NCBI GenBank assembly: GCA_945983195.1
Contig: CAMFSS010000033.1
Coordinates: 1-12,140 of the forward strand
Direction: 5' to 3'
Source of the DNA: an uncultured Prevotellaceae bacterium
GTDB taxonomy: Bacteria > Bacteroidota > Bacteroidia > Bacteroidales > Muribaculaceae
DNA: 12,140 nucleotides
Below are positions 1-6,787 of the stretch, piece by piece. Numbering within the stretch: the stretch's first letter is position 1; each line of letters starts with the position of its first letter. A model generated the notes under the pieces. It had not been told where the DNA came from and searched no databases. It was given only the letters and a program-made list of their open reading frames with translations. Both the position numbers and the translations under genes were made by a program.

Positions 1-2133
1 GCCTTGAAGTGTCTGCACATCTTTCTCTACAATAAACATAAATCCGCCATTACCAATATGCAAACTGTTTGATTCCGATATACAGTTTTCTGCATTATAG
101 AAAAGTCTTTTCAAATTACTACACCACATGAATGGATTGTAACCTAATTTAGCTACCGATTTAGGAATGAAAATAGCATTTACTGCAGAACAATCTTTAA
201 ATGCATTACTTTTAATCTCTGTTACTGACTCGGGAATTTTTATCGCAGTTATTCTGTTACACCAGCAAAACGCATAATCAGCAATTATTCTAATAGAATT
301 GCCTAACCTAAAGTTAGTAATCCCCGAACAATTATAAAAAGCGTAGGTTCCTATTGTCGTTACCCCATCGCCGATGTCTAATGTAGTCAGTCCTGCGCAG
401 CCCTTAAAGGCACCGTCCCCAATTGATGTCACAGCGTCGCCTATGTGCAGTGCTGACAATGATGCGCAATTACAGAAAGTGTAATTGCCAATAGAATCCA
501 CGTCTTCAGGAATGACCAATTCTTTTACCTTCTCTCCGTTACAGTACAGATTTTGGCTGTAATAGATTGGGTTTTGCGAACCACTGGTAAATTTCATTCT
601 GCACCAATTGGACAAACTGCCTACTTCAAATTTTTTCAGCGACTTCAAATCAGAGAATACATTGCCAAGCGACTTTATCGATTTGCCTACATACAGCGAT
701 GTCAGTCCTGCGCAGCCCTTAAAGGCACCGTCCCCAATTGATGTCACAGCGTCGCCTATGTGCAGTGCTGACAATGATGCGCAATTACAGAAAGTGTAAT
801 TGCCAATAGAATCCACGTCTTCAGGAATGACCAATTCTTTTACCTTCTCTCCGTTACAGTACAGATTTTGGCTGTAATAGATTGGGTTTTGCGAACCACT
901 GGTAAATTTCATTCTGCACCAATTGGACAAACTGCCTACTTCAAATTTTTTCAGCGACTTCAAATCAGAGAATACATTGCCAAGCGACTTTATCGATTTG
1001 CCTACATACAGCGATGTCAGTCCTGTGCAGCCATTAAAGGCATTTGCTCCGATTGCCGTTACTGCGTCTCCAATGTGTAGCGATGTCAGTCCTGTGCAGC
1101 CATTAAAGGCACCGTCCCCAATTGATGTCACAGCGTCGCCTATGTGTAGCGATGATAATGTCGCGCAATTATAGAAACTGTAGGCGCCAATAGAATCCAC
1201 ATCATCGGGTATTGTAAGTTCGTTTATTTCTTCGCCATTATGGTAGTAGTGACCTGTCACATAGCATAGGTTGGAATTATAATTTCCAAAATTGATATTA
1301 TACCACATTGATAAATCAGGAATCTCAAATTCTGTAAAATTCGTACAACCTTTGAAAGCGTCTTTTCCTATCTCGGTTAAAGAAGATGGAATATTAATTG
1401 CGTGTAAGTTAGCACAGTCGGAAAAAGCTTCCTTGCCAATTGATGTTACATTTTCACCAAGATGTATTGATTCAATGGCACTTCCGGAAAACGCATAGTC
1501 ATTAATTCCTGTGACACTCTCAGGCAATTCGATGTTAGGTATAATATTACCATAAATATCGCAGATATTACCGCCATTGCACAATGGATTTGAATGCTCA
1601 TTTGTAAAATTAATTTTACAATATGAATCCAAATCCATAACAGCAATTCTTTTCAAATTACTACATGAATGGAAAACACCTGATTCAAGAGATTTAATGG
1701 CAGTAGGCAAAATAAATGTAGATATTTTAGTGTCAGCAAAAGCCTCATATCCAATTTCTGTAACACCATCAGGAATATACACAAGTTCAAGAGAAGAATG
1801 AATGAACGCACAATATTCAATTTTGGTAACAGTTTGTGGGATTTTTACTGTTTTGACTTGACACTGAGCAAAAGCACAGTATCCTATGGCGGTTACAGTA
1901 TATGTTCTACCTTCATATTCAACAGTTTCTGGAATGTCATAATCCCCAACATACCAATCACTACCTGTCACCATGTTTGGATTTGGCATTGCATTAGTGA
2001 CTGAAACAGTTTCATTATCATAATTAAACATATAATAAATTCCATCGACAACAAAGTCGTATGCTGAAGCTGTGGCGGCTCCGAGCAGCAACACTGCCAC
2101 GAGAGCAAATCGCTTGAAGATGTTTTGTTTCAT
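1..2133 (-). CDS. Secreted BspA-type leucine-rich-repeat protein, 3' end outside window
   Basis: The minus-strand frame is open from the ATG at 2133-2131 to base 1, giving 711 codons with no stop in the window. Residues 1-24 form a signal peptide: basic MKQ..KR, a hydrophobic core, then ASA before Tyr25. The rest is tandem LRR_5-type repeats of about 23 residues, of the pattern IP..VT.IG..AF.GC..L. They are interrupted by islands of the type W/YC..xF....NPL....YxNG....L.IP. Residues about 374-478 and 479-583 are identical to each other because of a 315-bp DNA duplication. BspA-family proteins are extracellular or surface proteins of Bacteroidota, often linked to adhesion. The ligand here cannot be told. 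The C-terminal sorting signal, if any, is off the window. The start lies 11 bp after the stop of the DUF6884 gene, so the two may share a transcript, although a different job is likely. Confidence 0.9.
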   Translation of the reverse strand, partial: MKQNIFKRFALVAVLLLGAATASAYDFVVDGIYYMFNYDNETVSVTNAMPNPNMVTGSDWYVGDYDIPETVEYEGRTYTVTAIGYCAFAQCQVKTVKIPQTVTKIEYCAFIHSSLELVYIPDGVTEIGYEAFADTKISTFILPTAIKSLESGVFHSCSNLKRIAVMDLDSYCKINFTNEHSNPLCNGGNICDIYGNIIPNIELPESVTGINDYAFSGSAIESIHLGENVTSIGKEAFSDCANLHAINIPSSLTEIGKDAFKGCTNFTEFEIPDLSMWYNINFGNYNSNLCYVTGHYYHNGEEINELTIPDDVDSIGAYSFYNCATLSSLHIGDAVTSIGDGAFNGCTGLTSLHIGDAVTAIGANAFNGCTGLTSLYVGKSIKSLGNVFSDLKSLKKFEVGSLSNWCRMKFTSGSQNPIYYSQNLYCNGEKVKELVIPEDVDSIGNYTFCNCASLSALHIGDAVTSIGDGAFKGCAGLTSLYVGKSIKSLGNVFSDLKSLKKFEVGSLSNWCRMKFTSGSQNPIYYSQNLYCNGEKVKELVIPEDVDSIGNYTFCNCASLSALHIGDAVTSIGDGAFKGCAGLTTLDIGDGVTTIGTYAFYNCSGITNFRLGNSIRIIADYAFCWCNRITAIKIPESVTEIKSNAFKDCSAVNAIFIPKSVAKLGYNPFMWCSNLKRLFYNAENCISESNSLHIGNGGFMFIVEKDVQTLQG
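386..1015 (-). repeat. Two perfect 315-bp tandem copies inside the LRR gene
   Basis: Bases 386-700 and 701-1015 read the same base for base, by eye. The identity continues about 10 bases into 1016-1025 before the first mismatch at 1026. The period of 315 is a multiple of three, so each copy adds 105 residues in frame. Each unit carries LRR units plus one conserved island containing SNWCRMKF. Perfect identity, including third codon positions, points to a recent duplication or ongoing gene conversion. Confidence 0.93.
1016..1153 (-). repeat. Two 69-bp LRR unit repeats, diverged at DNA level
   Basis: Bases 1016-1084 and 1085-1153 are 69-bp units (23 residues each, one LRR). They share their first 26 bases and their ends, but differ in the middle (gcatttgctccgattgccgt against gcaccgtccccaattgatgt). 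The second unit and the sequence after it, to about 1200, closely match the start of the 315-bp copies, so this is an older partial copy of the same block. Confidence 0.8.
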
Positions 2134-2144
2134 ATCATTACTGC

Positions 2145-2558
2145 TTAGATTAGTTGATTTAGTTTCTTTAGGATCTCGCCGATGCCTCTGCAGCCATCAA
2201 ACATATTTGTGGCATTAGAGAGTGGCAGGTATTTGCGATAGTTCTTCCCGGCAAACACGATAAAAGTGTCATTTTGAGGGTCAATGCCAATTGATTTCAT
2301 TTGGCCGATTACTTTATCCGACCAATTTTTAATTTCATCGGCTTTTTTGCCATTCAGAGTTTCATCGTAAGGGCACAGAACCTGGTTGATAGGCACTAAG
2401 CCATATTCTGCCGATAACACATAAATCGGGGCATTGGGGTAATGTTTCCTTGCTGCAGCAAGCGACTTTTTGAACATAGATCCTTTATAGAAATCTCCTG
2501 CTGGGTCGCATTTGTCGAGCTTCGACTTCGAACACCCATTTAGTAGAATAGTTTTCAT
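2145..2558 (-). CDS. DUF6884 (YaaA-like) small protein
   Basis: This 137-residue protein of unknown activity matches the DUF6884 pattern. It has NGCSKSKLD at residues 7-15, DFYKGSMF at about 22-29, VLSAEYGLV at 47-55 and PYDETL at 63-68, followed by a C-terminal half with FAGKNYRKYL. The CSK..L and SAEYGLV signatures resemble those of the wider YaaA/DUF6884 group, whose members occur near DNA or nucleotide metabolism genes. The biochemical role is unsettled, and I assign none. The length is usual for a stand-alone domain. It starts with ATG 8 bp after the stop of the GIY-YIG gene and ends 11 bp before the LRR gene start, so it is very likely translated from the same mRNA as the nuclease. No signal peptide or membrane segment is visible, so it is cytoplasmic. 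Confidence 0.75.
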   Translation of the reverse strand: MKTILLNGCSKSKLDKCDPAGDFYKGSMFKKSLAAARKHYPNAPIYVLSAEYGLVPINQVLCPYDETLNGKKADEIKNWSDKVIGQMKSIGIDPQNDTFIVFAGKNYRKYLPLSNATNMFDGCRGIGEILKKLNQLI

Positions 2559-2566
2559 AAGCGAAT

Positions 2567-3109
2567 TTATTTTTTATGACATTTACGTAATCTTGACAAT
2601 CCTTTTTGCAATTGCTTGGGGAATGACTGATTATTTTGCAGGTTTATGGGATAGTAATAATCCGGCTGCTGTAATTCTTTCTTTTCCCATACTTCGGGAT
2701 TTTGAATAGCTTCCCACTCCCAATAGCATCGCTCCAATATGGCAGTTACACATTTTTCCGACATAGATTGATCAATACCAAGCAATGAACTCACTGATTG
2801 ACGCAATGTGGATAGATAGCCCGACTTTACAGTAGATGCACTGTGCTTTTGTGTAGCATGCCACTTTATGCGGCCGAGCAAATCCATGCTTATCCCCACA
2901 TAAAGGGCATAATATTGGTTCCCTTCGATGCCTCGCATATTGATTTTGTCCCAACAAATAGCATTGCCAAAAGGCTTCATAAGCAACCGTGCATCTCCCT
3001 CATTGAACCACCACCGATACACTCCAGGAGATTTTGGCACAACGCACTTCTTTTGTTGAATCTGCTGTTTCAGCACCGATACTTTCTCAAGATTTTTCAG
3101 ATAAGCCAT
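2567..3109 (-). CDS. GIY-YIG-like nuclease family protein
   Basis: I take the ATG at 3109-3107 as the start, giving 180 residues (MAYLKNLEKV...). The frame is open upstream to a GTG at 3256, but those 49 residues look non-coding. Key residues fit a GIY-YIG fold: GVYRW at 29-33 (Tyr31), LYVGIS at 69-74 (Tyr70), then LLGRIKWH with Arg80 and His84. Further on come a glutamate in ILERCYWEWE (about 126) and an asparagine in PINLQNNQ (about 156). An insertion of roughly 35 residues separates the first two strands. The family cuts DNA or RNA with one divalent metal. The substrate of this member is unknown. The C-terminal SFPKQL..GLSRLR stretch recalls small stand-alone GIY-YIG proteins. It lies 8 bp upstream of the DUF6884 gene, probably in one operon. 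I found no clean TAnnTTTG box upstream; TAGATTTC occurs, with one mismatch. Confidence 0.7.
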   Translation of the reverse strand: MAYLKNLEKVSVLKQQIQQKKCVVPKSPGVYRWWFNEGDARLLMKPFGNAICWDKINMRGIEGNQYYALYVGISMDLLGRIKWHATQKHSASTVKSGYLSTLRQSVSSLLGIDQSMSEKCVTAILERCYWEWEAIQNPEVWEKKELQQPDYYYPINLQNNQSFPKQLQKGLSRLRKCHKK

Positions 3110-3262
3110 AGCTTTTAGGTTTTTGTGTTCTTCGATTCCCGGGGAGAACGGGTTAAACTTTGGGGTACAAGAAAGGTGTGGGAAATCTATTTTTTGTCTT
3201 ATCAAGTTGTGAGGTTTTGGCGTACCCATGATGATGATAAAACAACAGCCCCACACCGTTAA

Positions 3263-3311
3263 GGTATATAGCCTGCCTTCTCGGCAGAGTCGTATATGCC
3301 TACGATGTAGG
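3263..3311. ncRNA. Nested and competing hairpins, possible structured RNA
   Basis: GGTATATA (3263-3270) can pair with TATATGCC (3293-3300), eight pairs with one G-T. Between them CTGCC (3273-3277) pairs with GGCAG (3283-3287) across a five-base loop. The next hairpin, CCTAC GAT GTAGG (3299-3311), shares two bases with the outer stem, so the two shapes would compete. The strand is undetermined. No known RNA family was recognised. This rests on pairing by eye only. Confidence 0.3.
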
Positions 3312-3452
3312 TGCTATTGTCAATCTTCTTTACATCACGTTAAAACCGCCAAGTTTCACATTAAAAGAGGATTAAAAATAACACCTTTCGGGTGCTGCCT
3401 CATTGGGTGAGGGACTGCACGTTGCCCGATGTTGGGGCTGCCAGTGCTGATG

Positions 3453-3467
3453 AGCCACACGGTGGCT
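3453..3467. repeat. Perfect inverted repeat AGCCAC-ACG-GTGGCT
   Basis: A six-base stem with a three-base loop in the GC-rich centre of the gene-free block. It has no T-run on either side, so it does not look like an intrinsic terminator. It is one of several similar small hairpins nearby. Confidence 0.6.
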
Positions 3468-3843
3468 GCACGTTGCCGCACACAAAGGGAAAAACAATGC
3501 GATATTGCCACACTCAGTGGGGACTGGACACCCGATGTAAGTATGTAATTGCTCTTGAGGCACGGCAGCAACTCTTTGCCGCCGCTTCATCGCCTTGAGC
3601 GCCACAAATTTATATAGAATTCTTAAATAATCAAAATTTATCCCTGTGTTTTTCATTCCAAAAGAAAGAGAAATGTTCCAATAAGAAGTGCAACAGCCAT
3701 AGCCCGCTCTCGATCGCTCCGGAACCGGCTGCTGAGCAACACCCTCTCGCCGTCTTCAACTTTAATCGGATAGCGATAGATGTATTTATTGATTTCTCAA
3801 AAAATTCCGTCACAATTTCACTCGCACTCAGAAATTAATCCCT

Positions 3844-3898
3844 ATACAATGTGTATTTGGCGCACTTCGTGTGTGGTGTTTTGAGTGAGTCGAACTCA
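3844..3898. repeat. Three small hairpins in a row at the 3' side of the ORF6N gene
   Basis: ATACA-ATG-TGTAT (3844-3856), CGCAC-TTC-GTGTG (3861-3873, one G-T pair) and TGAGT-CGA-ACTCA (3886-3898) follow each other within 55 bases. They end 11 bases from the stop of the minus-strand ORF6N gene. They could slow or end its transcription, but no T-run follows, so a terminator call is weak. Confidence 0.4.
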
Positions 3899-3909
3899 TG
3901 TTAATAATT

Positions 3910-4851
3910 TCATTTGACAAGCGACAACACAATCTCAGGCGACATCGTCATTCTGGTGATTGCACATAGGCTTGTTCCCATATCTTTTGCACTTGCACCC
4001 ATTAGATATACATCATCGTCGATAATTAGGAATCTGTCATGTGACTTTTGTGATAGTTGAATGTATGTTATATGTTCGTATTGCTCGTTATGTTTCTCTA
4101 AATCTGTCTTGAATTGTTTGGTATATCGGGAATAGACGGTAGCCGACACACCTTCCCCTCTTTTTGTAAGCATGGTCAACACCCTTTCGTCCATAAAGTT
4201 GTCAATAAGTATAATTCTATGTTTGGCGCTACGCACTAACTGTGATATATAACTCCAAGCATCCCATACGCAGCCTGTTGCAAATATTTGTTCAGGAGTT
4301 ATGGTAGGGGACAATTCATCCATTCGCTGAAGAACTTGTTCCACTTTGTTGTCAATGAGCATTTGATGTTGTTCGAGCCTCTCAATCCGTTGGAATATGC
4401 CTGCATTGGCCGAAAGGAAACGACGCATTGCAACGAATGCTCTCATAATAACTATATTTGCTTGAATTGCTATTTCACTGCGCAAAATGCCGTCGAGCAT
4501 TGCCAATCCCTGTTCGGTAAATGCATATGGCAAAGCTCTCCTGTCACCTCCCCAACTTGAAGTGCCATTTTGGCATTTCAAGTTTTCATATTCTTCTTTA
4601 GTAAGTTGAAACATGAAATCATTAGGAAATCTTTCGATGTTTCGTTTTACCTGACGATTCATCTGAGATGTGTCAACTTGGTATAGTTTTGCCAAATCCC
4701 TATCAATCATTACTTCTATTCCACGAATGTTGTAAATATGTGATTTGACAAAATCCACATTAATATTTTCGCAGATTGCCACTTGTGTTTGTCCTTCTTG
4801 AAGTTCACATTTAGTGGTATCAGGTTTGTTGAGATTATTTCTATTGTTCAT
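3910..4851 (-). CDS. ORF6N domain protein with C-terminal PLD-like domain
   Basis: 313 residues. Residues about 33-145 are an ORF6N domain: IYNIRGIEVMIDRDLAKLYQV, then NRQVKRNIERFPNDFMFQL and PYAFTEQGLAML. ORF6N is a DNA-binding-type domain known from phage antirepressor-like and KilA-N-related proteins. Residues about 152-180 are heptad-like and may form a coiled coil. Residues about 190-313 look like half of a phospholipase-D fold. The motif is H271-x-R273-x4-D278-x6-G285-A-S287, an HKD-type motif with Arg in place of Lys, so phosphodiesterase activity is uncertain. A single PLD motif would need a dimer to make an active site. This two-part layout is common in Bacteroidales genomes, and its biological role is not settled. 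The gene stands alone between the hairpin-rich block and the convergent-free end of the housekeeping operon, 79 bp downstream of the GT-C gene on the same strand. Confidence 0.88.
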   Translation of the reverse strand: MNNRNNLNKPDTTKCELQEGQTQVAICENINVDFVKSHIYNIRGIEVMIDRDLAKLYQVDTSQMNRQVKRNIERFPNDFMFQLTKEEYENLKCQNGTSSWGGDRRALPYAFTEQGLAMLDGILRSEIAIQANIVIMRAFVAMRRFLSANAGIFQRIERLEQHQMLIDNKVEQVLQRMDELSPTITPEQIFATGCVWDAWSYISQLVRSAKHRIILIDNFMDERVLTMLTKRGEGVSATVYSRYTKQFKTDLEKHNEQYEHITYIQLSQKSHDRFLIIDDDVYLMGASAKDMGTSLCAITRMTMSPEIVLSLVK

Positions 4852-4930
4852 AAATGTAAGTATCTACCAAAACTTAATTGATTTGACTGGGGAAAGATGA
4901 AACTCTAAAAAATCGTAGTGTTGGTGGGGA

Positions 4931-6280
4931 TTATGGGGCGATGTAGCCTACGACGAGGGTTACGGCGAGGAGATAGAGGGTGATGAAGCTATAGAGGTAG
5001 CGGTTGTTGCGTCCTATTTCACGCACGCTGCGCCACAGTGTGTAGAGGGTTACGAATATCATTGCCGTGATGAAGATGCACCAGCGGCTCCAGCCGTCGG
5101 GCATGGTGAGGAAGTCGCTGATGTCGCTGAGCCACACCGGTGTTGCAGCCGATGTGTCGTGCAGGTTCACTGCCACGAATGTGCAGGTGCCAAGACCGAT
5201 TATCGAGGCACATACAGCCCCGGTGATGCGCCACACTGACGGGTGGTGCTTGAATTGCAGCATCAGGTACTTGCCGATTAGAGGCATATTGAAGAAGATG
5301 GAGGTGATGAGCAGTATGTTCGACAGTTCGCTGCCGAATAGCATCATTGGCAGCGAGAAGAGGAAGATTATCACTCCGAATCGCTGGAGCAGCGTCAGTT
5401 TCCTGAATATTCCCACTAAGCGTTGCGATTTTCGTGCGAGCCACGGCAGCGACAGCAGAATGGGTATCGACCAGGGGAAAATGCCCAGCACCACATAGCT
5501 GAGAAAGATGTATGCCATGTTGTCGCCGATGCTTCCGGTGGGTTCAAACTGGTGACTGAGGTGGAAGATGCATCGTGCAGTTTCGGCGTTGCCGGTGAGT
5601 ACGTAGATGGCGAAGAATGCCGCTGCACACGATATGACGAGTGCCGTGGTGATGACGATGTAGCGGCTGTAGGCGCGGCAGTCGGATGCTGCGATGAAGG
5701 TGTATGCCATTATTGCCATCGACACCGGTGCCGTGATGCCTATCAGCATAGTTGCTATGGCCGATGAGAACACCACGAGCCAGAAGTAGCGGCGTGTGCC
5801 GTGGTGCAGCCAGTGGTAGAGGCTCATCATTGCAAATATGAAGAGTGATGTGGGCAGCAGCGTGGGCGATGCCGAATAGGTCATTTCTATTATTATCGTT
5901 GCCGACAGGAAGAGCAGCGAGGCGAGAAACGATGCGTTGAGCCGTTCAAAATCGCCGTCGAAGCGAAAGAGGCACAGCGTCATTGTCATCACTATTGCCG
6001 CTCCCGGAAGGCGTATGATGAATGCGTCGCATGGACCGGGCAGCAGTCCGTCGAGCAGCTCCACGAGGTAGAGATAGGCAGCGTGGAAAATTTCGGAGCG
6101 TGTGCCGAATATGTTGCCAAGGTTGCCTATAGCCTCACCGTCGGCAATGGCAGCCTGCATGCGCATTTCCACACCATTGAGGGCGGCATTGCCCAGAATG
6201 GGGAATATGAGCAGTGCCACTACTCCTGCCAGGAATATGAGCAGTGCTATGTCGGTACTCAGGTGGTTGTGCTTCTTCAT
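4931..6280 (-). CDS. Polytopic membrane protein, GT-C glycosyltransferase-like
   Basis: 449 residues with roughly 11-12 hydrophobic segments. The first is LLIFLAGVVALLIFPI, followed by an outside loop with GVEMRMQAAIADGEAIGN, and the last is FITLYLLAVTLVVGYIA. The layout resembles ArnT/PMT-type GT-C enzymes, which move a sugar from a polyprenyl-phosphate donor. In those, an acidic motif sits in the first loop. Here only Glu in GVEMR stands in that place, so the catalytic motif is weak and activity is inferred. The gene follows gtrA by 12 bp, and GtrA proteins are commonly encoded beside such transferases, which supports a lipid-linked sugar role. The ATG at 6280 is the only good start. It could also be an unrelated multi-membrane protein. 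Confidence 0.6.
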   Translation of the reverse strand: MKKHNHLSTDIALLIFLAGVVALLIFPILGNAALNGVEMRMQAAIADGEAIGNLGNIFGTRSEIFHAAYLYLVELLDGLLPGPCDAFIIRLPGAAIVMTMTLCLFRFDGDFERLNASFLASLLFLSATIIIEMTYSASPTLLPTSLFIFAMMSLYHWLHHGTRRYFWLVVFSSAIATMLIGITAPVSMAIMAYTFIAASDCRAYSRYIVITTALVISCAAAFFAIYVLTGNAETARCIFHLSHQFEPTGSIGDNMAYIFLSYVVLGIFPWSIPILLSLPWLARKSQRLVGIFRKLTLLQRFGVIIFLFSLPMMLFGSELSNILLITSIFFNMPLIGKYLMLQFKHHPSVWRITGAVCASIIGLGTCTFVAVNLHDTSAATPVWLSDISDFLTMPDGWSRWCIFITAMIFVTLYTLWRSVREIGRNNRYLYSFITLYLLAVTLVVGYIAP

Positions 6281-6292
6281 AGCGAGAATGCA

Positions 6293-6727
6293 TTATTTGC
6301 GGAAAGTGAGGCAGCGGTTGAAGATGAAGTTGCTCAGCGTGTAGACGACCATGCCTATGCACACTGCCGCATATTCGCCTACCACGTCGCTGGATATTCC
6401 GAAGAACGAGATCTCAAGAGCCTTCATTGGGTTGCGCAGCACGAGCACGGTGAGGAACTGGAGCCCGAAGCACAGAAGGAAACCTACTGCAAACAGCGTC
6501 ATTTCGTAGCGCAGGCGGTGGTTGTGCGACTTGAATACCCACGTCTTGTTCCAGATGAAGCTGTTGACTACGCCGGCTATGTAGCCTATCACGTCGGCAA
6601 GCATGAGTTTCATTCCGAGCAGCTCATTGCACACAAAAATCACAATGAGGGTGATGAGCGAGTTGCTCACGCCCACAAGTCCATATTTTATCAGTTGAAC
6701 GGCTGTAGTTTTCGTATTCTGTTTCAC
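6293..6727 (-). CDS. GtrA family membrane protein
   Basis: 144 residues with four hydrophobic helices, the usual size for GtrA (PF04138). Typical features are the N-terminal LIKYGLVGVSNSLITL, the SFIWNKTWVFK stretch after helix 2, and the C-terminal NFIFNRCLTFRK, in which both N...W/L.F loops end in a basic cluster. GtrA proteins are thought to help move or present polyprenyl-phosphate-linked sugars across the inner membrane for O-antigen or teichoic-type modification. The start codon appears to be GTG at 6727-6725; no ATG lies at a better place. The gene sits 60 bp after the TRIC gene and 12 bp before the GT-C-like gene, its probable partner. Confidence 0.88.
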   Translation of the reverse strand: MKQNTKTTAVQLIKYGLVGVSNSLITLIVIFVCNELLGMKLMLADVIGYIAGVVNSFIWNKTWVFKSHNHRLRYEMTLFAVGFLLCFGLQFLTVLVLRNPMKALEISFFGISSDVVGEYAAVCIGMVVYTLSNFIFNRCLTFRK

Positions 6728-6787
6728 GTCAGGGGGTATTGCTGAATGATGGGTGAGTATTATTTTTTGCGCAGGTCAGCCGCCGGG

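Larger units (their letters stand above)
3110..3909. other. Gene-poor stretch, hairpin-rich, possible structured RNA or dispersed repeat
   Basis: About 800 bases with no gene I trust. The middle (about 3390-3600) is visibly more GC-rich than the AT-rich genes on each side. Short perfect inverted repeats are frequent: 3273-3287, 3299-3311, 3382-3394, 3453-3467, 3508-3520, 3844-3856 and 3886-3898. Several have five- or six-base stems and three-base loops. There is also a 12-base direct repeat (ctgcacgttgcc, 3415-3426 and 3466-3477). Open frames here (60 residues at 3228-3410 plus; 94 and 60 residues on the minus strand) have odd composition, rich in Cys, Arg and His, and no domain. Their style resembles false genes called inside dispersed non-coding repeats of Bacteroidales. 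That is an impression from memory, not a search result. Confidence 0.45.

Noticed and set aside
386..1153. CRISPR-like array from regularly repeated sequence
   Set aside because: Units are 69 or 315 bp, lie inside an open reading frame, translate as LRRs, and have no spacers.
3110..3256. N-terminal extension of the GIY-YIG protein from a GTG at 3256
   Set aside because: The extra 49 residues show no domain and odd composition, and the ATG at 3109 begins just before the conserved part.
3631..3813. 60-residue minus-strand frame as a gene
   Set aside because: No domain, and it lies in the repeat-like block. Its composition (Ser/Gly/Cys cluster) fits a spurious frame.
3886..3898. T-arm of a tRNA (GAGTTCGACTC on the minus strand)
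   Set aside because: No acceptor, D-arm or anticodon stem can be placed around it. It is only a short hairpin.
3110..3909. Insertion sequence or transposase remnant
   Set aside because: No transposase motif, no long terminal inverted repeats and no target duplication could be seen. Only a repeat-like nature is suggested.
6083..6745. 220-residue plus-strand open frame
   Set aside because: It lies antisense to gtrA and the GT-C-like gene, has a His/Glu/Ala-rich composition typical of shadow frames, and no motif.
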